Shown here piece after piece: positions 37,960-47,885 of a stretch of 64,000 nucleotides of DNA (positions are counted from its first letter, which is position 1; each line of letters starts with the position of its first letter). The notes under the pieces were generated by a model, which saw nothing but the letters and a program-made list of their open reading frames with translations, was not told the DNA's origin and searched no databases. The stretch spans positions 1,922,001 to 1,986,000 of the forward strand of contig NW_024468912.1 of the NCBI RefSeq assembly GCF_011745365.1, given 5' to 3'. The position numbers were made by a program, and so were the translations under genes. This stretch comes from Cryphonectria parasitica EP155 (Eukaryota > Ascomycota > Sordariomycetes > Diaporthales > Cryphonectriaceae).

Positions 37960-37989
37960 GGCGAAGACAGGGCACAGACAACATCCACC

Positions 37990-40018
37990 GTGGATATCAG
38001 GTCACTACTCCACAAGGATCCCGACTCAAATGAGTCCTCCGACTCACCTCCAAACCAGCCTCTACAAGACAGCTCCTCCACAACTGCTCTTGCCCAACCT
38101 CCTCCCAGCGTCGCAGCAGCAGCAGCAGCAGCAGCAGCACCCCCTACCGGCGCTTCCGTCTCGAGGCCATCAACAGCTACTACCAGGTTGGCACCCTCTG
38201 CGGCCATCCAAGGCGGCTCGCAGAAAGTCGCCGGAACGGCTACCTCGATCGGTATTATGTACGCCATGCCAACGGTGCCAACCCATCCGCCGGGCTCGTA
38301 CCAGTTCTTCGGCGGTGGCGGGTATGCGCCGGCGGCGGCGGCAGCATCATTCCTGGGAGGTGGTGGATCATCAGCAGGAGCTGCTGCCATGCCGGCAACG
38401 GCAGATCCAAGAGCACCAGGGCCGATAGGGGCAGGGCCCGGGCTGAGACCACAATCAGGCGGAGGAGGAAAGCGAGGCACGACGGCATCACACACGGGTG
38501 AGAGCCCGGCTAAGAAACAGAGCAAGTGGTCACCCGACGAGGACGCTCTCATCATCGAGCTGCGTGGCAGCGGCATGAAGTGGGAGGACATCTCGAAGCG
38601 GCTTCCGGGACGCAGCTCGATTAGTTGTCGGCTGCACTACCAGAACTACCTAGAGAGACGCAGCGAGTGGGACGAGGAGCGCAAGAACAAACTCGCGCGC
38701 CTGTACGAGAGGTGAGTAGTTGTCCACATACACATATACACACATCAGCACCACCCAAGCAACGCCACGAGAAATCACCCCTCCTCCTCCTCCGCCTCTT
38801 TCTCCTCCTCCTCCTCCTCCTCCTCCTCCTCTACCACCACCAGCATCCCATTTGTTCTGTTGGGAAGCTTCCCAGCCTACCTTGGCGATAGCCTCGAGGA
38901 GTCTGAGGGGATGAGCGAAGGAGAGGGGAAGGAGAGGGGTAAGGAGAGGAGGCGAGCAGCAGGAGGGTTGCATGGTGGGAGTGCTACGCCAGTCTACAAG
39001 CGTCGATGCACCTACGCCCCCAGCTCTCGTTTAAAAACACCTGGTTGCATACACGAAGGTCCCACCAAACAATCCAGACCCAAACCCCATCGAGATTCAC
39101 GATCGTGTAGATGGAGCCGCGTCCGCCCAACAATTCCCACCCTGGTACCCCGGAGATTTACTGACTCGCATGGGCGCACCCAATCACAGATTCAAGCCGG
39201 ATATGTGGGCCAAGGTGGCAGAGGAGCTGCAGATCCCATGGCGCGCCGCCGAGGCCATGCACTGGCAACTGGGCGAGAACGACATGGCGACTCGGGCGGG
39301 CGTTGTGCCCTTTACGCTGGCTGGCAACTCGCAGCAGCAGCAGCAGCAGCAACAACAACAACAACAACAACAACAACAGCAGCAGCAGCAGCAGGAGGGC
39401 GGCGGCGGCAGCAGGTCGTCGCCTTCGCGGGGCCACGTTCACTCTCACTCGCAGGGCAGCGTGGCCCGGGGCGACCCACATCTCCGTTATTCACGCGGCA
39501 CAGCAGCAGCCAACCTGCCGCATCATTATCACCACCATCACCAGCAGCAGCAGCAACAGCAGCAGCAGGTCCCTCCTCCTCCACACCAACCTCACCCTCT
39601 CACCATCCCAGCGCCTATGCCGACCCTATCGCCGCCGGCAGGCTCGAGCCGCGGCTCCTATCCGATCAAGCGCGAGAGCCTACCGCCCATGGGGCCCCCG
39701 TCCGAGTACATATACGAGGCCGTGACACCGGCTGCGGGTCCTGGCCTCCCACCAATCCAGCCGAGCGGCAGGGACCGCGGCCCAGACGGCAGGATGCAGC
39801 TGCCAGGTGTGGCAGAGCTCACGACGGGGGTCAGTCCCTACTCGACGCCAGCGTACTCCCTCGGCGCCATCAGCGCCAGCCCCAGCGCGACCGCGAGTCC
39901 GCGTTCCTCAGCACTACCAGGCCCTAGCATGGGCTACAGCCCCGAGGGGAGCATCAGCTCGAAGCGAGGGAGGAACAGTCCCGATGCTGGTCGGGAGGCC
40001 ATCAGAAGGAGGCATTGA
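37990..40018 (+). CDS. Myb/SANT-domain protein with polyglutamine tail
   Basis: Two exons, 37990-38711 and 39190-40018, about 516 residues, probably nuclear. Residues 178-223 form a Myb/SANT repeat (KWSPDEDALIIEL... GRSSISCRLHYQNYL). A second helical unit crosses the splice junction (LYER|FKPDMWAKVAEEL, then PWRAAEAMHWQLG), a pattern I associate with a conserved ascomycete Myb family. N-terminal Ala/Gly runs and a C-terminal tail with two glutamine tracts are low complexity. The donor GTGAGT and acceptor CACAG keep the phase, and the 478-nt intron is unusually long and CTC-rich. The apparent N-terminus DIRSLLHKDPDS is preceded by GTG rather than ATG. The first in-frame ATG is internal at 38257. 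A non-AUG start, a missed 5' exon or a base error are all possible. Target genes are unknown. Confidence 0.82.
38102..38133 (+). repeat. GCA repeat coding polyalanine
   Basis: Tandem GCA codons give an Ala run in the N-terminal part of the Myb protein. Confidence 0.9.
39333..39393 (+). repeat. CAG/CAA repeat coding polyglutamine
   Basis: About 20 glutamine codons arranged as CAG block, CAA block, CAG block. A second shorter glutamine tract with histidines follows at about 39535-39570. Confidence 0.95.
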
Positions 40019-41534
40019 GTTGCCTCGGGATGAGTCCAGACGTGTGTGCAACTTTTGCTGCTGCTGCTACTTCTACTTCTGCTGCAAGGAGCCCCATGAA
40101 ATCAAAAAGGCACGGCGCAGGCACGGGAATCTGAAATGATAAAGAAGAAGACGACGACGACGACTACGAACTACGATGATGATGATGTTTGAGGCAGTCA
40201 AACAATTTTCCTTCCTTTTTCCTTCTTCTTCTCTCTTTCAACTTCCGGCACATACAGGCATGGGCATGGCATTGTTAACATACAGGGGAGCAGAGAACAC
40301 GGCCAGGTCAACTGTGGAGTTAGGGAAAAGGCTCGGGGGGGCGGAGGGTGGTGCCATTGTTCAGGGAGAAAGGGGCTTAGGGACAACATGCAGTCGGTGG
40401 TGGAGGGGAAAAACTACAAGGGACAGCAAAGAGGGTTGGATTGGCGATGGATTTGGGCTAGATGGTAGGGAGGTTTAACAGGGCGGGGATCACGGCCACG
40501 ATCACAATACGGGGGCAATGCGGACATGCATGCAATCTTGGACGACGAGCCTGTCAGAAGAGGTCGTTTTGCCCTCGTGAAAGCCCACGGATTTTTCTCC
40601 ATTTTCTCTTTTATTATTTTGCTTTGTTCTTGTTTCTCGTGCACTTTGGCTCTTGACAGAAAAAGCTTTTGAACTCTCCCACCGACAAGGAGCAAGCGGG
40701 CGCATCAATTTTAGGTACGCATCGGGCTGGAGTGTTTGGAATTTTGTTTGGAAACTTTTCTTTCTTTGTTCTTCTTCAAAGCACCAACACAACAGGAAAG
40801 AGAAAAAAAATCTTATTTTTATCTACTTCACTTGTATTTATTCAACAGATGCCAATTCTGTGTCTCTTTGGTTTTGTTTTTTTGTTTTATTCTTCCTTCT
40901 TCTTCTCTTGTTTCTTTCTTCTTCTGAGGGCAAGGGCCACTCTCCAGCAAGTAGGTGAAAGTGGAAGCAAAGCGCAGCATACACCATGATACCTTTTTGT
41001 GTGCATCAGCACCGTTGCCGCCCACCTCTTCCCCCCCCCCCCCTCTTCTCATTTGTTTTTGGGCGTGGCAGGGCCACCGGCTGGACTGGGGCGGACAATG
41101 GTGGGGTGGAGTGCATAGACTGACTTGAGGTGGTATTCATCAAGGGGAGTTTGGTTAGGGGAGGAGAAGGGAAGGGGGGTGTTCGTTATGGATGTCTAAT
41201 TCTGCAACGTAGTTTTGCAGACAGACCCACAACCAGGTCATCATCATGGGTGTTTTACCGCTTGATAGAAAAGAAGGGGAAAATAACCCAACCAGGATAC
41301 ATAATAGAGACTTTGTCCCTCGCCTTGTCTCACAATGAAACATCGTGCGCGCCCCTCGGCGACAACCAATCAAAGTGCCAGATTGGAGGGGAATAAACCT
41401 CGGAAGACAAATCACTCAGGTTAGGTTGTGTTTGTCCCTTGACATTATTTCGGACCATGTGCCAATTGGGTTATTTTTTTCCCCCCATCTCCCCTTTCTC
41501 TTCCCTCCTTGTTGTAGTAGCATGTAAGTATCCC
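40019..41534. other. Intergenic region between convergent genes
   Basis: 3' flanks of the Myb gene (plus) and the Trm9-like gene (minus). AT-rich with C13 at 41031-41043 and T-rich blocks at 40860-40925. No gene could be supported. Confidence 0.6.
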
Positions 41535-42408
41535 TTATCCTGCAATAACCCACCAATTGTCCCGCTCGTAGCCGCTGCGAAGGACCTCTCCTCCCGCGGC
41601 GAGGACGTCCTCTTCCAATTCACCCTTCTTGTACAAGTGGTAGAACCTGTGAAACGTCTTGTCGGTGTGCTGGTGCTGGTGCTGGTGCTGTTGCTCGCCG
41701 TGGACCCCCTGGCCTGCCGCGCCGCCATCGCGGTCACCGCAGGTTTCTTTTCCCAGCGGCACGGATGCACCCGCAGCAGCGGCGCCGGCGCCGGCGGCCA
41801 CAGGAGGGTCCACCATATACGCGCCCGCTTCTCCACCTCCACCTTGACCCCCACTACCACCACCACCACAGACAGCCTCATCTTCATCACTCCCGCATAA
41901 CTGGTGCTGCAACGTCTGCTGCCGCTGCCGCTCCTGCATATCCTCACCGCCGCTTGGGGAACGAAGAGGATAAGAAGGGTCGCGGCGGCCCCCGCTCTCA
42001 ACGCTCATGCTGTCCCTCCTGACGGCTCCGTGACCGCTCTCCTCTTTCTCCTCCCCCTTCTTCTCGTCCACCGCTTCATCAGCAGCAGCAGCACCCCCAC
42101 CACCAACGGCATCGTCCGCTGCAGCGACGGCCGTCTCACCTTTTGGCTGCTGCCCCTGCATATGATGCTGCAATTTCTTCTCCTCCTCCATCTTCTTCTT
42201 GTCCCTGCGTGGCGTCTTGGTGGCACGGGCCTTGGGAACTTTTTCTTCCTTTTTCTTCTTCTGCTGTGGCGCCTTCATCACCCACGGCACGAGCAGGTCC
42301 TGCTCGCCGCCTTCATCCCACCCGCGCCGGCTGGTGCCCTGCTCCAGAGCCCAGACGTAGACCAGAACCTGACCGCCACCGCTGCCGGTTTCGGAAGAAG
42401 GCAAAGGA

Positions 42409-42444
<36 letters not shown>

Positions 42445-43061
42445 AAGGACGACGACATGTTCGTCTTCCCATCCCGTCGTACGCATCGCAGGAGCTGTCG
42501 GATTGCATCGACCCGCCTCTCCCTGGTTGACAAGTGATGGATGACCGCAATGCAGATGACAAAGTCTGCCCTGCCGTCCCGAAACGGTAGGTCCAGGCTG
42601 TCCGCAACGGCGGCATCAGCACCAGGAAGAGCCACCGCCGCAGGACTGGTGCTGCTGGTGCTGGTGCCGGTATTGCTGCCACTGCTACCGCTGTAGCACC
42701 ACATATCCCTGGCCAGGCTGACCAGGGCGGCGCTCCGGTCGCACCCGAGCATGACCACGTCACGGTTGACGCCCATGTTCTTCCCATTGCCGCAGCCCAC
42801 GTCCAGTCCCACGGATCCGGCGGGACGCGAAGCGAGGAAGGATGACACAAAGGGCCAGGGCTTATGCCGCGTCGCGCTGAAGTGCGGCGCGATCGCCTCG
42901 TAGACGCCATGCACGTGCGTCTCCTCGTAGATGGCTGCCTTCTTTTCCTCCCCACCTCCTTCTGCTTCCCCTGCCACCGGTCCTGGGGAGGGAGCCGCGG
43001 CTCCCTGCCGTGGGGCTTGGGGCCCAGGGGTGGTGGTGGAGGTGGTGGTGGTGGCCGCCAT
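41535..43061 (-). CDS. Trm9-like tRNA wobble-uridine carboxymethyl methyltransferase
   Basis: Single-exon gene of 508 residues. Trm9 with Trm112 methylates the carboxymethyl group on wobble uridine of certain tRNAs to give mcm5U/mcm5s2U. The N-terminal part holds YEETHVHGVYEAIAPHFSATRHKPWP and the SAM-binding motif GLDVGCGNGKN (85-95), followed by LPFRDGRADFVICIAVIHHLS. Conserved pieces VLVYVWALEQ, DLLVPWV and, at the very end, RFYHLYKKGELEEDV (about 471-486) complete the family. Yeast Trm9 is about 279 residues. The excess here is a serine run at 203-218 and a charged, low-complexity insertion at about 264-468 (Lys/Glu-rich, Gly/Ala-rich, Gln-His). The start at 43061 follows a stop-free but repetitive upstream stretch and is the first ATG before the conserved part. 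Confidence 0.93.
42409..42451. repeat. (GAC)n repeat coding polyserine on minus strand
   Basis: Tandem GAC units on the plus strand, read as serine codons in the Trm9-like gene. Confidence 0.95.
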
Positions 43062-43923
43062 GATGCTGATGAGATACTTTGTAACGACGCTGACTGGTTT
43101 GCACTCCGTTGGAGGCCTTGCCCCTCTTTCTCTCTCTGTCTCTTCCTTTTCCCGGTGGATGCAGCGGCTGTCACTGGCGCGCTGGCCCCCACGCCCAATC
43201 AAAGCTCACCTCAGCCTGAAGCGCACGCGCACCCTGGGCACTGCAGCAGCCAGCAAGGCCAAAGTATTGAAGATAAAATGCTGCTCAGCGCGCTAACTTA
43301 GCACCAAGACACCCAGTAAATGAAGGAACGTATGTCAGACTTACTACGGCACTCCTTTGCAGGACCACAGCCGGGAGATGGTCTTCTTTTTTGCCTTTGC
43401 TCACCGTTTATGCCTGGTTCACCGCTAGCTTGTGTGATGCGATATAATGCGATGCGATGCGACGCGGAAGCAAAGCGGTGCTAACCTAGATCGCACCACC
43501 GAACGTTCCCACTCGGTCTTCTCTCTCACTCTTTGTCTGTCTATCTGACACACACACCCTTCTTTCTCTCTCCCTCCGTCCTTGTTCTTCCTCGTTTCCC
43601 TCCTGAAGCGGCAGGGAAAAGCTGACGTATGTATATGTACGTACCGTAGGTGCCGGATCGCGGATGTACGATACACTCCAACCGGTAAGCCGAGTGGGAG
43701 GGGAGGAGAGCCTCGGATGGTAGTAGTAGACCGGCCAGACTTGCTTGTGGGGGCAAGAGGGGGCGGGATGAGAAGAGGCCAGAGGAGTTCGTCCAATCAG
43801 CCGCTGGTGGCTCAAATAATCAATCTGGAACAACGAGAGCAGAGCAGTCGTGGAGAGACAGCAACGAGGAAGAGGAGGAATAGAGCGGTTTAGCGAGTGC
43901 AACCCTTCTTTCGAGACACGATG

Positions 43924-43924
<1 letters not shown>

Positions 43925-43978
<54 letters not shown>
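43925..43978. repeat. (CGT)n microsatellite
   Basis: About 18 CGT/TCG units, seen directly, upstream of the Trm9-like gene. Confidence 0.95.
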
Positions 43979-43979
<1 letters not shown>

Positions 43980-44239
43980 GAAAGGAGATGCACTTAAGCT
44001 CAGTGTCACTCTGGACGGGGTGCTGCACACACTCTCTCTCCCTCTCTCTCACTCACAAACACACACTGTCTCTTTTCTCCTCACGTGCTCAGTTGATGAG
44101 GAGCTTTTCTTTGCCGTCGACTGTAGCACAAGACGTTGGTTTTGAAGGTTTGAGGCTCAAATTTTCCTTCTTTTGACGTCTGGAGCCCCGTAGCGTAAAT
44201 CTCCGAGACACACTTTTGGAGTGAAGATCGTTCAGCCTC

Positions 44240-44240
44240 T

Positions 44241-44275
<35 letters not shown>

Positions 44276-44291
44276 CTGTGTGTGTGTGTGC
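44240..44291. repeat. Compound CT/GT microsatellite
   Basis: CT tract directly followed by a GT tract, seen directly. Confidence 0.9.
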
Positions 44292-44621
44292 TTCCTTGTC
44301 TGGCCTCCTCTCTTGTGTCCTCAATCTCGCGTCACAGAGAAAAGAGGGCAAAGTGAAAAGGTCTCTGTGGATCGTTGTACACCAAGTAACTACGTAGGTA
44401 GCAGTACGTACCTGCCTCTCGGAGCTGAGGCTAGACCCCAGCAGCACAGACGAGAAAGACAGGGAAGGAAGGACACATAGGTGAGCGGGAGGGGTGTAAG
44501 GTTTGAAATTTCAAGGGGGTGTGGGCCTATTGATCATGCAGCTTATGTACCGTAGTACACACACCAGAGTCATGGGTAGTACAGAAAAGATTTAGTACCA
44601 CGGTACAATCGTCTTTGTACT

Positions 44622-44646
44622 GTACTGCAAATAATCGTTGCAGTAC
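44622..44646. repeat. Perfect 9-bp inverted repeat
   Basis: GTACTGCAA and its exact reverse complement TTGCAGTAC are separated by seven bases. Other GTAC half-sites (44544, 44595, 44603, 44618) lie within 100 bases. Confidence 0.8.
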
Positions 44647-45217
44647 GACGGCCAATCAAAGGGACAAGGGGGGGGGGGCCCATGTTTTTCCTGTGGTCAG
44701 ACACCGTTCGCGCTACGGAGCTTTTTAGCATTTTTGGAACGCGGGTACCGGACAAAACAAAAGAAGAGGAAGCATGCATCATGACCTATCGTCGTTTGTG
44801 GTTGAGATGGATGGAAGGGCTTGGCATGATCATGAATGCATTGAAACCTGACCTGATGAAACGCTCTTTGCCCGCGTATCAAGATCAAAAATAAAGAAAG
44901 GCAGCAGTAAAAGATCAGCTTGAAAGATTCATTACGGTTTCTGATTATGATAGATGTGCTTTTCTATGCCAAAGACTTGACTCGTTCAGGGGGTTCGTTG
45001 CGGACGAGTCATCAAGCAAGCCCTGTAAGCGTTTGTGGCACGCCCAACCACGACATCAGATGACTGTCTCGAACTGTTTTGCTGATCTTCCCCCGGCTGT
45101 CAGAACCATAGTTTACATGTACTGAAAGATGCGAGCATAGTCGAATATGGCTTTGGACGGACCCCTACGTTATAACCAGGTATCCCATCGTATCCGTGGG
45201 GAGATACAGCACCTCCA

Positions 45218-46476
45218 TCATGCCTTGCCCGTGTTCAGGGGGCTCTTGGGATCATACACATCCGTCGTGATGACCTCGGGATACACAATCCCTCCTTGCT
45301 TCAGCGCCTCCTCCATGACCTCCATGATGACCACTGACTCGCTCCATGGCAGCGTCGCGCTCTCGAGCTTCCCGTCCCTCAGGCACCGCGCGCACTCGTC
45401 CGCCTCCCAGAACATCCCATGGCCCCAATTCCTCGCCGGGTCCTGGGGGATCGGGCAGTCGACCACCTCCAGCTTGCTCGGGTCGGCCTTCTTGAGGACC
45501 CTGTACTGGCGCGGCTTGAACGGCGGGCCCATCACCTGGATCTCGCCCTCGGACCCTTGGATCCGGATCGAGGGGCCGAGGAGGCCGTTCGCTTCGAGCT
45601 CGGTCGCAGCACGGAGGCTCGTCGTGGCGATGCCCATCGTCTTGTGCTGAGGGAACGACACCACCACCGCTGTGCTCTCGTCCGCGCCGGTGCGGTCGTA
45701 CTTGTTCATGCTGGCCACAACAAGTGGCTTCTCCTTGGTGCCCGGCTGCAGGTGGTACAGCGTCTGGAACAGCCACGTCAGGGAGTAGATGCCGAGGTCC
45801 AGCAGGGCGCCGCCGGCCAGGTCAACGTTGACCATGCGGTGGTCATCGGGAAACTCGAGCGACCCGTCGGGCTTGCTCGAGTTGAACGAATTGTCGGCTA
45901 GCACGCGGTACACGTCTCCGATCTCCTTGCTCGTGATCATCTCGCGGATCTTGATGCTCAGCGGGAAGTACCGGGTCCACACCGCCTCCATGAAGAACAG
46001 CTTCTTCTCCCGAGCCTTGTCCACCAGCTTCCTCGCCTGCGACGCGTTCACCGTCAGCGCCTTCTCGCAGAGCACGTTCTTGCCCGCCTCCAAGCACAGC
46101 ATGGCGTTCTGAAAGTGGTGCGAGTGTGGCGTCGCGACGTAGACGATCTGCACGTCCTCGTCGGCCACGAGTTCCGCATATGAGCCGTAGGCCTTGGGCG
46201 AGCCGGGCACGCCCAAGTCCTTGAGAAAGGACTCGGCTCGGGGCTTGGACGAGGAGGACGCCGCCGCCACGATGGTGTGGGCGACGTCGCTGACCTCGCG
46301 AGTGGCAGGATCGTTGAGGAGGTCCTTGGCAAAGGCTGTGAGCGCTATCAGCTTCTGTCTTCTACTAACCATCCAACAGAATGAAAAGCAAAAACACAAG
46401 GAAAGGAAGTGGACGGCTGACTGGTTGCGATGCCTCCTGTGGCCATGATCCCCCACTTGACCGTGTAAGGAGCCAT
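45218..46476 (-). CDS. xyd1: NADP-dependent D-xylose 1-dehydrogenase-like oxidoreductase (Gfo/Idh/MocA family)
   Basis: Two exons, 46476-46422 and 46335-45218, encode 390 residues. The short first exon supplies the Rossmann segment PYTVKWGIMATGGIA, and the second continues TFAKDLL without gap or excess compared with Trichoderma Xyd1 as I remember it. Catalytic-type motif CEKA has its lysine at 110. The C-terminus (ATLPWSESVVIMEVMEEAL, then TTDVYDPKSPLNTG) is very close to Xyd1. Xyd1 oxidises D-xylose to xylonate with NADP, and relatives act on trans-dihydrodiols and other sugars, so the exact substrate is inferred. The 86-nt intron has an uncommon donor GTCAGC and a normal CACAG acceptor. Four SYGGRG sites upstream (46694-46796) suggest carbon catabolite repression. 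Confidence 0.94.
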
Positions 46477-47885
46477 TTTTAATCGTCGTTTTGTTTTGAG
46501 AAGTAGCGCTGTGAGTGTTCTTGTTGTCTAGAACTTGAGGCTGCGGGAAAATCTAATCGAGAGTTTACAAGAGAGAGGAAGAAAGAGGAGAACACCTTCT
46601 ACTTATACCGTTAAAGAAGAGGTTTTGGAAAGAATTGTTGAATATAGAGTGATTGATGTCATCGCTAGCAGCTGTACGACTTATCGCTCAATACCCCGCC
46701 TAGATACCCCGCGGTACTGCCTACTTGAGTAATTACCCGTCGAGGCGCGTCTCGAGGAGTTTATTGGCAGGGGTCCAAGCTCCGGGGCACGCGGGGTCGA
46801 GAGTCGCCCTATTCCTACAATTAAGCACATTATTTAGGACTGTAGACCTTTGTTCCCAGTGGAGCCAGACACGACTCAGCTCCTCTCTCTCTCTCTTTCT
46901 GGCCTCTCTCTCATCAATGTCGATGGCAACAGCGGCGTGACTCACATGGGCTTGCCTGCATAAATGGCACGATGGGCTCCACAGACTCCATGGCATTCAT
47001 CTTGTTGCCAGTATGGCTGTGGCCTGTCGAATCCAAGAAAGTTGCTTCTCAAGCCGAGGAATCGCGTTGCCAAGGGCTTCGCTCACATGGAATGCATCCA
47101 TCTCGGTGATCTGGAGATTGCAATAGCGGACATGGAATGAATAGACAGACTTGTCAGAAATTGTTCCTCTGCACAATTGGCCACCAAGTCCTTCTGGGGA
47201 AAGGAAAGGCGAGGGCGAACGGCTTCGGCTCCAACACGGACTTTTCAATATTCGGCCTTTGACAATCATCACAGGGCAGAGACACGAGGCTGCACAGAGT
47301 CAAGTATGGCAGACTGGTCAGGATGATGAGCAGCCTTAAGACCAAAAAGATAAGGTAACTTCAAGCAAATCCATTTATCATCCTACTTCTTCAGAGATAG
47401 CAGAGCGCGAGGATGCGAAGCTATACTATACGCGGACAGAATGAGTCCCGATGCTCCTTATACTCATTCGTAACCTAGAGAGGTAGTCGCCCATCATCAC
47501 CACCACCACCACCACCATCACTGCCGTGATACAAGCCATCTAAGAATTGGTACTGGGTGCGCGGAGAATGCCCTCATCCAAAGTAAATTTAATAGTAGTG
47601 GTAGCAGTGTATGCCAGCGGCTCTCGGCCTTGGCGTAGTAGATGCTATGCACGGAAAACGCCCTGCTCAATCTCTACCGCATCCATGTTCATAGGTCGTG
47701 CCATTAACTTGCATGTCTGGCTTTCAAGGGGCTGTATGTGCCAGATATCTCCTCCACAGCGTGACATCTTATCCCAGACAAGACGTCCAGAGCGCTCCTT
47801 CATCTTTATTATCAACAACCGGACACCAATCGCGTTACCGTGATCTCCTCCCCCCCCCCCTGGTCCCTTTATTTTTTTCAACAGG
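46477..47885. other. Intergenic region
   Basis: Promoter region of the Xyd1-like gene and 3' flank of Pcf11. Contains the CreA-type sites and a CAC/ATC repeat at 47489-47522. A possible two-exon coding chain at 46733-47050 was considered and not accepted. Confidence 0.55.
46694..46796. promoter_or_regulatory. Cluster of CreA/Cre1-type sites upstream of xyd1-like gene
   Basis: Two CCCCGC elements (46694-46699 and 46707-46712, GCGGGG on the gene strand) within a repeated ATACCCCGC, plus CCGGGG at 46782-46787 and GCGGGG at 46791-46796 on the plus strand. All fit SYGGRG, the known CreA/Cre1 consensus. They lie about 220-320 bases before the start codon. Binding is inferred. Confidence 0.5.

Larger units (their letters stand above)
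30384..37989. other. 7.6-kb region without supported gene
   Basis: Holds the promoter of cofactor B at its left end and the upstream region of the Myb gene at its right end. Frames of up to 200 codons occur, but they show no recognisable domain and no convincing splice pattern. Simple repeats are common: GA at 34308-34358, GT/GA at 35826-35885, TGC/TAC at 35463-35493 and G15 at 35787-35801. A GGGCCC-rich palindromic block lies at 34751-34790 and an exact GTACTATGGTAC at 36348. Confidence 0.55.
43062..45217. other. Intergenic region
   Basis: Upstream region of the Trm9-like gene and 3' flank of the Xyd1-like gene. It holds a (CGT)n tract, a CT/GT compound microsatellite and, at 44540-44650, several GTAC-containing inverted repeats. 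A short frame that starts in front of the CGT tract (43921) is mainly polyserine and was not accepted as a gene. Confidence 0.55.

Noticed and set aside
38860..39927. 355-codon frame over the Myb intron and exon 2
   Set aside because: Frame-shifted relative to the Myb exon and made of CTC/CAG repeat translations.
42278..43198. 306-codon frame in the Trm9-like gene
   Set aside because: Same strand but a shifted frame. It is Arg-rich low complexity, while the correct frame holds the methyltransferase motifs.
43921..44145. Short frame beginning ATGGCGTCGTCG
   Set aside because: About a third of it is polyserine from the CGT microsatellite. There is no homology and no context for a gene.
46733..47050. 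Possible two-exon coding chain on the minus strand ending in LLETRLDG
   Set aside because: The phases can be made to fit across a GTGAGT donor at about 46948, but the upstream exon is closed by a stop with no clear acceptor or ATG, and the peptide is not recognisable. It also overlaps the promoter with CreA-type sites.
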